This document shows positions 11,071-22,980 of a stretch of 64,000 nucleotides of DNA, piece by piece; the first letter of the stretch is position 1; each line of letters starts with the position of its first letter. This DNA is from Hygrophila difformis (Eukaryota; Streptophyta; Magnoliopsida; Lamiales; Acanthaceae), in the NCBI GenBank assembly GCA_030278955.1, contig JAOANR010000006.1:29803124-29867123 (forward strand), in the 5' to 3' direction. The notes beneath the pieces were generated by a model, which was not told where the DNA came from, ran no database searches, and saw only the letters and a list, made by a program, of their open reading frames with translations. The position numbers were made by a program, and so were the translations under genes.

Positions 11071-11376
11071 TCTCTTCCTCACTGTGCTATCTATTCTTTG
11101 GCTGCTGAGAGACTTGGTTTAATGAGTTGGCATTTTGAGAAAATAAGCTTCTTAAGATTGTTTTTTGTCACATGGCAGTAGATGTTAGGTAGTAGATTGG
11201 CCAAATGCCTGATATATATATGAAATCTCTCTCCATTCATACTCGTTTCATCGTTTAGATTTTGGTGGTTAAGATTGTTGGGATTAGATTAATTGTATTC
11301 ATAAGAATCATAACTTATACTATCTTTGGAACAAATGATGCCCCACCCAAACGAGCTTGAGGTTCGGGTCTTGGGT
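11070..11376 (-). repeat. Inverted segment of the duplicated locus (copy A)
   Basis: Read in reverse complement, this matches 51195-51505 of copy B (shared GGCATCATTTGTTCC, CATTTGGCCAATCTACTACC, TCTTAAGAAGCTTATTTTC). In copy B it lies in the orientation continuous with the gene that follows. Here it is flipped, bordered by inverted copies of GTTCTCTCTTCCTCA at its left edge and near 11388. Confidence 0.85.
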
Positions 11377-11437
11377 CTTGATTCCTGAGGAAGAGAGAAC
11401 AAAAAACACTGGACATTAATGAATTAAGCGCACAAAT

Positions 11438-12720
11438 TCTCTAATGCCGTCTTCGTCGTGGCATGTCATGCATCTTGATAAGGCAATGATTCACTCTCTT
11501 TATCCTTCAGGAGGCCCAGGAAAGCAAGGAAGCCAAAGAAGAAAAACCCACCTGACCAGTAGTGGCCAACGCCGCCGCCACCACCACCACCTACATTGGG
11601 TGGAGGAACTCCTGATCCACCATCATAGTCAAAAAGTTGTTAGGGCTGAAAACATATCGTATGGAGTTTCAGCCGCTTCAATTTTTAGCATTTAATATAT
11701 ATCTTGGATTCTAGGCTTGTTTCCATTCCACCAACATTTACGCCACAATATTATTACCTTGAATAGGTGCAACAATAATGGTTGATGATTGGCGCGTTAC
11801 AGTTTGGGTTTGCTCAGCAGCACACGTGGCGTTCTGCAGTTGAGAAAACAGATTATATCCATAGACCACAACAACTCACATACTACTATTTACATGGAGT
11901 GGGGAAATGCCTCCCACAAGATTTACATCCTATATTAGACACACCTGACAGAAATTCCCCACAATAATACCTTCCACAAGTAAGGGAAACTGACAGCAGC
12001 GATTTCTCCAACCTTACCTTCCACAAGAAATCTGTTAACAAGCTAAACAGGAAGAAATCTAGCCTATTTTTACTTAAAATGATCAGACATCAAATTTGAG
12101 CACCCAGGGAATACGTAAAAAGACTATGCCAAATAGAAGGAATAAATGTGGCTAGTGAATTAAAGATCCTGTTGTCGACAAAATAAATTCATGCCCAGTA
12201 CTGCAAAACAAAATGGCTTACTTAACTAGCGAATAAAAAGTTATAGAATGAGATAAAATTACCAGGGCAGCAGCACATATTAGGGAAGAACGCTTGACTC
12301 GTCGAATACAAGTTGTATTTCTTCTTTCAACAGACTGAAACGGCACCCGAAGGGGCTTCAGGCCTTTCGCATAGGACAGAACATTCCTCTTAGGCCTTAG
12401 GCATTGATCTTCTAATCGAACTGCAAACAAGATTTTCCAGTTATGCAAAATTTCAGCACCGTGAAAGAAATAGTACTACTCCAATAATAATAGAACAAGA
12501 TCCACATCACTCTTTCAACATACTTGATGATCAAAGTAACATAACAAAACTACAACAGAAATAAGTCATCAACTTCGAGTCTTCGACATATAATATACAC
12601 CCTGCCTTTCTCACCAAAGGAGGTCAACAATCAAACATACCTGCAGGAGCTTGCGAAGTGATTGGAATAGTAATTGCAGTACTCAGCGACATTTCAATGC
12701 CAATAATAATATAACCTGAA
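11438..12720 (-). pseudogene. Dead copy of plastid-type glycine-rich protein gene
   Basis: This is a paralogue of the intact gene at 51548-53650. Coding exons 1-3 are preserved with the same splice sites (12641-12692, with one extra codon; 12263-12420; 11758-11833). The last exon is destroyed. A deletion of roughly 115 bp removes its splice acceptor and first codons (around 11623-11640), and a 4-bp insertion near 11471 puts a stop before the arginine-rich end. Upstream of the 5' exon a Stowaway MITE (12774-13109) separates it from any promoter equivalent to that of copy B. Confidence 0.85.
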
Positions 12721-12773
12721 AGCAAATTATAGATTCAATGAAAGAAGGGAAGAAAACACTTATAATCATGGTA

Positions 12774-13109
12774 CTCCCTCCGTCCCATTAATTATGTCTC
12801 ACTTTTCTTTTTAGTCTCCCATTACAATTGTCACATTCTTTTTTAGGAAATAATTATACACTTTAATTACCAAACTCTCTCTCATCACATCACATCAATA
12901 AATATATATACTAAAATTTCAAATACACAACTATCACATCACACATAAATAAATCTATTAAAAATTCAAACCCATTCGAATCACATCATATAAATTCCTA
13001 ATTTACCCCAACTTTAAACATTAATCTACCCCTACATTGAATACTAATCATCCCCACATAAAATACCGTGACCAAAAGTTTTGGGACATTATTAGCGAGA
13101 CGGATGGAG
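12774..13109. mobile_element. Stowaway-type (Tc1/mariner) MITE
   Basis: Complete 336-bp element. The left end is CTCCCTCCGTCCCATTAATT; the right end is the inverted CTCCATCCGTCTC form. It is flanked by the TA dinucleotides 12772-12773 and 13110-13111 expected of mariner-type insertion. It is AT-rich and non-coding. Confidence 0.9.
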
Positions 13110-13414
13110 TATTATTTTAGGATTTGGTTCCTATATTGAATCCCCGGTTCCTGAAATGATGCATTTCCTTTGTTAGATGGTGGGAGAATGGGAACGGGTT
13201 TGTGTCCTGCCTCTGGATATTCAGAGCTGCTTTTTGGATGCATGCAATGTGTTATTTTTTTGATTTCCCACATATCGTAGTAGATTTTATTATTTTCTTT
13301 CCTTTTTATTATTTTAGTAATTGGTGGTAATTTAGGGATGTTACATTTTGGTTGTTCCTTAAATCGTGGACATTATTGTGAATTGATATATATAATTGTT
13401 ACACGCGTGGTGGG

Positions 13415-13863
13415 TAGGGGTGGGAATAGGCCAGGCCAGGCTTGGCCTTGTACGGTCTAGGCCTACTATGGTTTTGAAATGCCTAGGCCTGGCCAATTAG
13501 GCTTTATAGGCTTTGTTTATAGGCCTCAGCCTGGCCTTTTTAGTTAAATAAGCCAGGCTTTAAGCCTTTAAGTGGCCTATTTAAGCTTATTAACTTTTTT
13601 TATAAAAATATATATATAAATATTAAATAAATAATAAATAATAATATTAATAAATTATAAAAGATTATATATAAAAAATAAACAGGCCGGCCTACTAGGC
13701 TTAAGTAGGCTTTCTATAAGGTCTGGCCTATACCTATATAGCTAAATAGGCCTTAAGAAGTACCCAAGCCTAGCCTATTTGGTAAAAAGGCCAGGCCAGG
13801 CCAGACCTTCAATAGGTCAGGCCGTAGGCCCCTATCGGGTAGCCTGGCCTATTCCCACCTCTA
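13415..13863. mobile_element. Non-autonomous hAT element with 8-bp target duplication
   Basis: 449 bp. Terminal repeats are TAGGGGTGGGAATAGGCCAG at the left and its imperfect inverse ending CACCTCTA at the right. Perfect 8-bp target duplications GTGGTGGG lie at 13407-13414 and 13864-13871. Subterminal regions are dense in AGGCC/GGCCT motifs. No transposase. Confidence 0.93.
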
Positions 13864-13939
13864 GTGGTGGGCCAAGAATATTGTCCGAATTGATTAAGAT
13901 TTTGTGTTTTTTTTTTTGTAGCAGATTGTGTGGGGGGTT

Positions 13940-14180
13940 TTTTGACAAATGTGAACAGGTGAAAAAGCTTTGAAACAGCATTGAAAATATCATTCAGAAC
14001 ATGTGGAAATAGCATTGAAATAACATGACAACAACATTGAAATCATATTCGTATAGCATTGAATTCATGTAGCATTGCAATATCATTCAGAATATGTGAT
14101 ATAACATTGAAATAACGTAAAATAACATTTAATTCATGTTCTTATAGCATTGAATTCATGTTCGTTTAACATGAAAAATA
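13940..14180. repeat. Interspersed CATTGAA/AACAT motif array
   Basis: Around ten copies of AGCATTGAA, AACATTGAA or TAGCATTGAATTC alternate with CATTCAGAA-CATGTG blocks at irregular spacing. It does not code. Its layout resembles the TTCAGCGAC elements in style but not in motif. Confidence 0.6.
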
Positions 14181-14603
14181 CCGTTCTCGCGTTTTTGTGA
14201 ATATTGTCTGCTGTTGTTTTCGATTGGATTTGCAATTCCCACTCCACACCTCCATATTTGATCCATTATGAAAATGGTAGTTACAATTTACTCACTTTTT
14301 ATGCCCATTAATTTGGGGCTTGACAAATCCCCTTTCCAAATTTATTAATTGAATCCAAATGGAATGATTGCACATGAAGGTGATGCGTAGCACGTCTTTC
14401 TCTTGGTTAGAACACATCCGGATATCCAGATTAATGACTAATCAGGATACTTACTTGATTGGGGAGAATGTTAGAGGTCTGTCTGATTTATTGTTCCCTT
14501 TCTTATCGTTCATTAATGGCCTCTGAAATGGGGCATGCTTCCATTTTTATACCCAATAATTTTGCGACAGAAAATAATGGGAGAGATTCCATTTTTAAAT
14601 CGG

Positions 14604-15117
14604 CGGTTGAGATTTACTTGAAGGTTAAAAATATAAATTTGTCATATTACTTCAAAATATAGTTAATACATTTCAACGAAAACTTAAGTATATTTCAGCG
14701 ATTTGTTTATATTTCAGTGACAGACGTAATTTTTTCAGCGCACGCCTTCTGTGTATTCAGAGACGTATGATAGTATATTTAGCGACACTATATAGTATTT
14801 TTCAGCGACTTGATAATGTTTCATTTTCAGCGACTTCATAAAAGTTGAAACTCAATTCTTTAGTTTAATATATTTCAGCGACGAGTTGTTTGTATTTCAT
14901 CGACGGCCTATGTGTATTTCAGCGACGGACTATATATTTCAGCGACATAAATAGCATTTTTCAGCGATAACTTTGTATCTTTTTCAGCGACTTGGCATTA
15001 TAATTTTTTTGGACAACTTTACCATTTTACATTTTGAACCGTTGGATTTTAAATGAATGATTGAGATTAGTGCCTTAATGTGCTACGGATTTTGTTGATT
15101 GCACCGTAACGAATCCC
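14604..15117. repeat. TTCAGCGAC repeat element, locus 2
   Basis: Same organisation as 8701-9240. The left block reads GGTTGAGATTTACTTGAAGG, then about fourteen TTTCAGCGAC-type motifs follow with similar intervening words (ATAAAAGT, GTATTTCA), and the right block ends TTGATTGCACCGTAAC. It diverges from locus 1 by many substitutions and small indels. Confidence 0.75.
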
Positions 15118-15126
15118 GTAATTTAT

Positions 15127-15207
15127 ACTCCCTCTGGCCCATCTAAAGAAATTGTCCTGTTTAACTTTTTGGTAGGTTTAGATATTAAATTTGAATCAAT
15201 TTTATTG

Positions 15208-15245
<38 letters not shown>
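15127..15245. mobile_element. Truncated Stowaway-like MITE ending in (AT)n
   Basis: The left end CTCCCTCTGGCCCATCTAAAG is followed by about 80 bp of MITE-like AT-rich DNA. It then runs into an (AT)n tract of about 35 bp; no right terminus remains. Confidence 0.5.
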
Positions 15246-15254
<9 letters not shown>

Positions 15255-15280
15255 TTGAGTAGCCGAATGCAAATATATTT

Positions 15281-15342
15281 TGGGCCTACTAAACTAGCAA
15301 ATAACTTAAATAAAACACATCACAATATTTTGGGCTTGGGCT
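15281..15342 (+). promoter_or_regulatory. Site II-type promoter motifs of the NOL9 gene
   Basis: TGGGCC at 15281-15286 and tandem TGGGCT at 15331-15336 and 15337-15342 lie 200-265 bp before the start codon. TGGGCY (site II) motifs bound by TCP factors are known to be enriched in plant promoters for ribosomal and nucleolar proteins, which fits the ribosome-processing role of the gene. Inference from motif and position. Confidence 0.55.
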
Positions 15343-15544
15343 AAGGCATAAACACAATAGCATTTGATTGATTCTGGACGACAAAGTGACAAAATTGAGG
15401 AGGAGAGATCAGAACACCTCCCGCCATTGTTGCTAAAACCCATCGCAAAACCCGATTCTCCGCCGCCCTTTGCCTCTGTCTCCGGCTCCGCTGTCGCAAG
15501 AAGGAGAGATTCACAAAGGCGGACGAAAGTGTACAGTTTTCTCT

Positions 15545-18500
15545 ATGGCTGCTGCTTCAGAATCCGAGAGTCCATCTCCCAACATATATATACCTGGGGA
15601 ATGGGCTAATGCGGCGGAGGCCATTACCAGCGGTTCGGTTGCTTCTCCAATCACTTTAGTCTGTGGCCCCAAGAACAGTGGCAAGACTACTTTCTCCCGC
15701 CACTTGGTCAATGTTCTTCTCCAGAGGTAGGCATTTAATGATAATTTACTCGCTCTAGTTGGTTTCGTTTGTGTTTTTCTGGGATTGGTGTGCCTTTTCG
15801 ATCTGGAAATTAGTGGTTTCTGTCTATAGGATGTCTGGAGTGGAAATTATTTGCATTGCTCTTTAGCTGGGATTGTTTTTCCCCATTAATTGTGGGTGTA
15901 GCCTATTATGAATTCAAATAATTGAGTTACCTTATTCATTCATTGTGTTTTTAAATGTAGTATAACTTAGCAATTTGGGTGAAAAGTGTGCTATTGGTAA
16001 ATTTTTAGATGGAGGGAAACACAGGAAAATATAGCATTTTCCTGTTTGTGTGCCTATGGGATATGTTAAAGTAGTAAAGCTGCACTTTTCTCTGTTTATT
16101 ATATGAAATATGAGTCTGATGTTACTAGAGGGTACGCGGTTAATAAAATGAGTCTTTGTGCAACCATTAGCGTTCAAATATTGATTGACCACAATCTTCC
16201 ATTACCCCATAGCACCTTTTCAAACTGTGAGCTTTTGATTACAGGCACAAAAAAGTGGCTTACCTGGATACAGATGTTGGACAGACAGAGTTTACTCCAC
16301 CTGGTCTTGTATCACTTATTCTTATTGACAAAGTAACTCCAGGTACCAAGGCATGTCTGTGTTGTTAGAGTCTTGGAGATTTTTTTTTGCAATGTGATGG
16401 TGTTAGACTGCTGACCTGTTTTCCTTTCATGTTTGATTTTCAGATTTGACTATCCCATGCATGAAAACTCCTGTGAGGTAATAGAAATCTTAGTTCTAGA
16501 CTTCCATTTACTTGATTTGTCTTTGGTGAATCCTTTTTTCATTGTTAAACTATTAAGAATACCTCATGTCCATTTGAAGCTTGTGAAATGTTTGGCAATG
16601 ATTTGGGGCATCAATTGTTTATCACTTTATCATTGTTTGATTTGCAATTAAAAATGCTAATTTATTTCAACGCTGATAATATTGGTTTTCCTCATGTTAA
16701 CATTTGTATACATATCCGTGTGCGTGTATTCAACTTTTATTTATCTGACTTAATGTGCAGAAATCTATATCAATGTGCTTATGCTTTAATCCATCTACTT
16801 TCACAAAATCATGTTTGTTAAATTCCATGTCATATATTAAATTTTTATTCATATACGTGGAAGATGAGGTCATGTGCTTGCTCAGTTTAGTACCTCAACT
16901 ATTCTAATAAGTCAATCTTAGTTCTGGATAATTATATTTGACTTTCTTGTGGACTATTATGGCCTATTTTTAGTCATTAACATGACACCTGACAACGTCG
17001 ACCGGGATCTTCTGGCAACTTGTTATTCTTCTCCTTCATTCAAATTTTATATGCTATCTAACAAAATCATTTCATACACTTACATCGGATTCTGCAGAAA
17101 TGCCACTTAATTGGAATAGAAGCTGTGAATACTATTTAGTTTTGAACTTCATCTCTCTCAGGTGCTTTTTCTTTGGTGACATCTCATCAAAAAGGGACCC
17201 AACTGCATATGTGTCTTACATTTCTTCTCTTTATGATCACTATCTGAAAGAATTCCAGACAAATAACAAGCCAGAAATCCAAGGAACGCCACTTGTCATA
17301 AACACCCCTGGCTGGGTTAAAGGTTTGTATGTTGCCCACTGAAGGCCTATATTCTTATAGGTTATTTTTTTTCCAAAAGAAAATGAAATTGTAATTATTC
17401 TCATGATACATTATCTTCTCTTTCCAGGAATTGGTTACCAGATACTGGTGGAGATGACGAATTTAATGTCTCCTACCCATGTCGTTAAGATTCGAATTTC
17501 AGCTGAGAGCAAAAACTTGCCAGCTGGGGCATTTTGGTTAGATGAGGGGAATGCTGATGCAATGAATATCATTGAGATCAATGCTGCTCGTCAGGACCAC
17601 ATGAAGAGATCGTAAGTTCTTGTTGTTTTTCATTTTTATGTTAAAGTATGGTTATCTTTTTTTTTTCCCAAACATTTGCTTACTTATAACACGAGATTTT
17701 TTAACTTCCTCTTTGAACATCAAAGTAAGTGTTTACCTTCCCTCACTAATATTTGGCAAAATGTATTGTGCATTTGTTCATCATAAGTGGTTTCTGGTTG
17801 ATACTTGATACTGTTGTATTTCGGGAGGATGGCCATTCTGTCATGGAAATCCAGCTTTTTCATCTTATGTTGTGTGATCTCTTTAATTAAGTAATACTCT
17901 TCTTACTCAGTAATAAATACCAGCATTTCATGAATATATATTTTTTATGCATTTGGTTTAGTAGATAAGTGACAATATGCTTTACTTTCTTAACCTTCCT
18001 TTTACAGTGTGTTGGTGCCAAAATATGCACGCATTTTGCGAGATATGCGTTTAATGGCATACTTCAGACAATGCTTTCCCAGTGATATGAGTATCTCCAC
18101 AATTAAGGAACTTGCCCGTGCAATTTCAGCTCACCCTCCTTACGAAGTTCCCATATCTAGTATCAAGATTAAACACCTTCACTTCAAGGTAAATTGTACT
18201 CAGATCTTATCATTTGCAGAAAATGATTAGACAGGACTATCTTTCTTGTTTCGAGTTATAATAATAAATTAATTATTTTACTAGAAATATTTGCAGCCAA
18301 TATATTTCTTGTTATATTATACTGAGTTGCTTATTCCACATATCCATTCCAACAAACAATTGGTTCTGATTGTACGAGATATATCTGCTAGGTCCCTGCG
18401 TCAGAAACTTTCTACAGTTTGAATGCAACTATAGTTGGTCTTGCATGCAGTTCTGCTCCAGGGACATTGCCTCAATGTGTTGGCTTGGGTTAGTGATACT

Positions 18501-19409
18501 TTCTTTTCTTCAAAAGGCATGCTTTATTTTCTTTACATTATGGTCAAACATTATTGATCTTTATGAACATGGAGAACTTTTTAGTTATTGAGATTTGCAC
18601 ATGGGGATCTCTTTGCTTTGCTAGACATGTTAAATGATCAGACATTACCTTGAACTAAAAACTAGCCGTTAGGAGGATGTTTATTTTCTTTTCATTTAAT
18701 TTTGATTGTTCCAACATAGCCCCTTGTATGCTGATGGAGTCACTTTTTATTTTATTTTTATTAATGAGTGTTGTCCTAGACACTCGAACATGCGGACTCT
18801 CTCTACTTCAGTAAGATGCATCCTTTTGTATGTGGTTTATTTTGATTCCTCAAACAGAATGCATTATGGCGAAGTTGTTTTCAGCAGCTTGCTTGATTCT
18901 ACAATTCTGAAATTGTGACTGTCCTTTTTAGTCGTGTTATGAAAAGCTCTTTCTTCTAGGACCGACTGCTGACTGCTGTTGCATCCTTCTTTGGACGCAA
19001 CAAAATTGTATGGTGTTATTGCATGCATAATTCTATCAGAGGCTTATCTTCAAACGCTTGTGTACAGGGATTGTGAGAAGCATTGACACTTCTAGAGGGG
19101 TGCTCTATATCATAACTCCTGTTCCACAGCAGACTTTAGAAGATGTGGATCTGCTACTCCAGGGGTTTATTCAGATTCCTACTTGTTTATTGCAGGTACA
19201 CATGAATTGCCTGAAACTGTTCATTTTTGGCTTTCTTCCACTTACAGTAATGTTGTGGCACATAGCTCGGGTTTTCCTCTTATAACAGAATGCTTCCACA
19301 TTAGTTTCCACTTGTCTGAACTTTTCTTTAATTTGAGTCCTTGCTCATTTTTCAGGTACAAGGTTGCATATCTCCTTACATGTCGGCGAATGTACTTTCT
19401 ACTAAGTAG
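15545..19409 (+). CDS. NOL9: Polynucleotide 5'-hydroxyl kinase, GRC3/NOL9 family
   Basis: Nine exons (15545-15726, 16245-16342, 16444-16477, 17162-17322, 17428-17611, 18008-18188, 18392-18488, 19068-19195, 19356-19409) sum to 1119 nt and a continuous 372-residue protein. Residues 41-48 are a P-loop (GPKNSGKT); YLDTDVGQTEFTPPG (67-81) is the Clp1/Grc3 signature after it. PLVINTPGWVKGIGY follows, and the C-terminus has DVDLLLQGFIQIP and VQGCISPYMSANVL. The family phosphorylates RNA 5'-hydroxyl ends with ATP and, with LAS1, processes the ITS2 spacer of pre-rRNA in the nucleolus. The length fits the compact plant form; the long animal NOL9 N-terminus is absent. The ATG at 15545 opens the only frame that reads into the P-loop exon. 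Not in an operon; flanked by repeats on both sides. Confidence 0.92.
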
Positions 19410-19963
19410 TAGAGGAAATTGTACAACAATGGTGGATTTCCGAGTACTGAAAATCTCCATTTTACAGAATAGGTTTCGCATAGTTGGTGGTGTGGGTTGT
19501 TTATAGCATTTGGAACATAAGCTTAATCATAAGTTATGAAAAGTAATTTACCCATTCTCCAAATAGAGGTAATAGTAATAGTTGGTTTCCCTATATTTGC
19601 CTCATTACTTTTCTTATTTGCGAATTCCAATTTCGTGTAGTCCTGAAACATACAACAATCTCTGCCTTGAGTAAACCCAAAGACAGACACTTTGCACCCT
19701 TCTAAACTCATTACGGTCGTCTAGTATCTTGTTGAGAGGTGGTGTTTCAACAATACGAATTCAATAACCCACAATGTTTAGTACGGTTTTTTGATACAAC
19801 GGACTGTCGCTGAGTTTATATATCGTTTTAGTTGAAATGTGAACTTGCAGCAATATTATTAAGAAATAATTGCAGTCTAACCCAATACTTTGATACAAAG
19901 AACGTGTTCTAGAGCTGTGCATAAAAATCAAAACATGACATGACATGACATCAAATTGTGCCA
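19410..19963. other. NOL9 3' flank, no further gene
   Basis: Probably includes the 3' UTR. Short open frames only; nothing recognised. Confidence 0.5.
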
Positions 19964-20294
19964 TCGGCTAATGGATTCCCCTGTAAACCCATCCCAACTG
20001 TGACATCAAAAGACTACTTCTTCGATGTTGATGAACCGGGTTGACATCACTCCTGGTGGGATGAATCCTCCCCACGGTCCAGCGAGACTGGGGGGGGGGG
20101 GGGGGGGGGGGGGGGGTAATGTGCTGGTGGGCTTTATCACGATGAGGAATGTTTTCCACGCCAAGAACCTGACCGTCTTGGTGGCTCGGAATCTCTTCGG
20201 TTCGACCCCTCCGGTGCCCGATAATGTCCTGACCAAAGCTTTCCTAGTTGATCAAAGTGTCATTGGTAAGATCAAGGCCAAGTTTGGTCGTTGA
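19964..20294 (+). pseudogene. Germin-like protein pseudogene with large deletions
   Basis: Pieces of a germin-like protein (apoplastic cupin) lie in order. The mature N-terminus is SANGFPCKP then DYFFD. The metal-site strand MNRVDITPGGMNPPH follows, then LVGFIT, GNVFHAK-like residues, and the C-terminus NLFGSTPPVPDNVLTKAF to KAKFGR-stop. A frame change at about 20030 joins DYFFD to MNRVDITPGG, losing the intervening 40 or so residues. The HxH ligand region is replaced by an uninterrupted run of about 26 G. Most of the second half of the cupin barrel is missing. The 89-codon open frame that remains cannot fold as a germin. Confidence 0.8.
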
Positions 20295-20500
20295 GTTGAA
20301 CTTGCTGACTGCTGCTGCTGCTGCTGCTGCTTCTGCCTGGAATTAAATTTTAATGAGTCCAACGTTGTTTAATTTCTTGTCTGCATTGTTTGGCTGTTAA
20401 TTAAATATAATTGGTAGTTGGTACATGAAATCACTGATGAGTCTTGTATCTTGATCTTAATTCTTTATTCTATATGTAAAATATTACTTACAGTGTAATA

Positions 20501-20762
20501 CTTCCTCCGTTTTTAAATGATAGCTACGTTGGAGAATTTGGCACTATTCACACAATCACTTTGACTTGAAATTTTATCATAGTTATTCAAGTTAAAATAT
20601 AGTCAATTGAGATCTTGTTAGATTCGTCTCGTCTTGTAGTTTTTAAATATCAAACTTTTAGAATTTTTACTTGTACCGAACTTGAGTTATTATTGATTTA
20701 AAATGTACATTGGACTGCGTGCTGCGTGGGTCCATAGCAAACAAAAAAAAAAACGGAGGGAG
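20501..20762. mobile_element. Stowaway-type MITE
   Basis: 262 bp, with ends CTTCCTCCGTTTTTAAATG and the inverse ACGGAGGGAG, flanked by TA (20499-20500 and 20763-20764). It lies about 200 bp downstream of the germin-like pseudogene. 20763-21360 is AT-rich with homopolymer runs and shows nothing else. Confidence 0.85.
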
Positions 20763-21361
20763 TATAATTTTATCAGTCATCCATAATTTAGGCGGCTACC
20801 TTTGATTGCTGTTGGACTATTGGATTTTAGAGAGGGAAGTAATTTTTTTTTTTTTTTGGATGAGTTAGTTTTTTTTTGGATGAGAAGTAATTTCTTTTTT
20901 GAAACATAGTATGTGAAAATTATGAATCTATGTAATTCATTTTTTTCCCTTAAAACGAGGTGTTAAAAGTTAAAACTAATACTAATATTTATTTGAAGAA
21001 TAATTCTTTTTATTTTTGTATAGAAAGAATAAATAAAATACAACAATCATTTTCCAAAAAAAATAATACTCATAATTAAGTTTATAAGATATTAACACCC
21101 GTCATAAAATAAGGCGATAAGTCAATAAAAATAAAAAAAATATTCAAGCAAAAAAAAAAAAAAAAAAAAAAAAAACATTATCTGCGCATGAATTGAAAAA
21201 CCCCTAATAAGTGAGGTAGCGTTAAATTTTATATAATAATTGGAGTTGGTCTTTTACAAGGGAAAAAGGTGAGATATGTGAGAACATTCTCATAAATTTT
21301 TATTTTATTTTATTATTTTTCATTATTTTCAATTAGGAATTTAAAACGGTTTATAATATCA

Positions 21362-21550
21362 GGATGATGACTTGGTCAAGTGATCAAGCCCATGACTTCA
21401 AACCTTTTGGTTGAGGGTTCAATTCCCCACTCAGTCCTCAATCCTTCTCATTGTGAGGAACTTGACCACTCGGTCAAATAATCATCTCAATATTTTTGCT
21501 ATTAATTTGAGATGGCCAACATAAGTAAATAACAAAAAAAAAAAAAAACA
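21362..21550 (+). mobile_element. tRNA-derived SINE
   Basis: An A-box-like TGGTCAAGTGA (about 21373-21383) and a B box GGTTCAATTCC (21416-21426) are spaced as in a tRNA promoter. About 110 bp of body follows, then a tail ending in a long A run (21533-21548). This matches the structure of plant SINEs; a target duplication was not clear. Confidence 0.65.
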
Positions 21551-21639
21551 TGGTGAAAATCCCGGTTAAGTAAACAATCAATGCAACCCACCTAGAGTGC
21601 ATTTATGTGTTATGCACAATGAGATGTAAGTGTAGCTGT

Positions 21640-22680
21640 GAGTTGTAGTTTAGCGGAGATGGTATGGTGCGGATTTACATCCGTGCGGACGTTCACCATC
21701 TGCCGTTGATCAATTCCATCATCCAATGGTTGAAATGATTTGTAGGGTTAATTTCGTAATTTTACTTTTCAGGTATTTAATATGTTGTATTGACAACATA
21801 ACATATACAATCAGTGACATAATATATACAACTCAAAGACGGAGTCAATCCAATTCAATGACGCGGCATATGCAATTCAACGACATAATTATACTCATCT
21901 CAGCAACGTTTGAAGTTAGAGTCGTTTGAAATTCATTGTGATTTTAAATGCATCTCAGCCACGAGCCTTCTCACAATTCAGCGACATAGCCAATAGAATT
22001 CAGCGACTCAAGATATGCAATTCAGCCACATTATTGTATTCATTTCAGCAACAGAATTTTATACTCCATCTGTCCCACCTTAGATATCCTGTTTGACTTT
22101 TTGACACTGTTCCTTGTTCAACTTTAACTCAATATTATTGTAAGTATATAATTGAAAAAAATAGTTGAGTTTGATCTTGTTAGATTAGTTTAATTGTATT
22201 TTTTCGAATATAGATTTTATATTATTTTTACTTTTATATATTTTGAGATATTAACTAATAGAAAAATGTATTGGATTGTGTGCAGAAGTAAAACAGGACA
22301 TCTTAGTTGGGACAGAGGGAGTACATTTCAGCGACATAATTGTGTGTATTTGAATGCATCTCATCGACGGAGCCCACCCAATTCAGCAACACGACATATG
22401 TGATTCAGCGACAAGGTATATACAAATCAGCGACTTGATATAGTACATCTCAGCGATATGTTATAGTATATTTCAGCGACATATGATGCATATCTCAGCG
22501 ACATAATATAGTATTCTCAGCGATTTTGGTAAATGAAGAAACCATTACACTTTTTTTTTGATAATTTTACCCTATTTAATTTATAGCCATTAGATTTAAT
22601 TCAATGATTGAGATTGTTCTTGACCGTACTTCCAAATTTATCCGCACTATAACTGTTCCCGTAGTTTAGAAGCTGTGAAT
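21640..22680. repeat. TTCAGCGAC repeat element, locus 3 (split by a MITE)
   Basis: Motifs of the type ATTCAGCGACA, CATCTCAGCGACA and AATTCAACGACATA are scattered over 21780-22530, with a right block TTAATTCAATGATTGAGATTG similar to the other two loci. It is more diverged, prefers AATTCAGCGAC or CATCTCAGCGAC, and was later interrupted by the Stowaway element at 22064-22321. Confidence 0.65.
22064..22321. mobile_element. Stowaway-type MITE nested in repeat locus 3
   Basis: 258 bp, with ends CTCCATCTGTCCCACCTTAG and the inverse TTGGGACAGAGGGAG, flanked by TA (22062-22063 and 22322-22323). Insertion is younger than the host repeat. Confidence 0.88.
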
Positions 22681-22980
22681 TTTGATAAGTGTTGAAGTTT
22701 TAAATTTTATCTAAAACATTTTCTAAAAGTAGTCTTAGTTTTAAAATAGTTAAAAATAATTAACTTGGAAAATTGTTTTGGAAAGCTTCCAATAGCTAAG
22801 TAGCTTCTGCGTGCAAAGAGTTTTGCATAGCATACTTTAAAAGCTGGTGTAAACCACTGATTTATCCATGCATGTCATACGTACTAAGTACTATTTATCC
22901 ACTGATTTTTGCCAAAAACCAAACATTACGCAGATACAACTCAACAATAGAAACACACCAGGCAAATCAACTATCCCAAC

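Noticed and set aside
20025..20294. Functional 89-residue glycine-rich protein
   Set aside because: The glycines come from a G homopolymer inside a germin-like pseudogene with large deletions.
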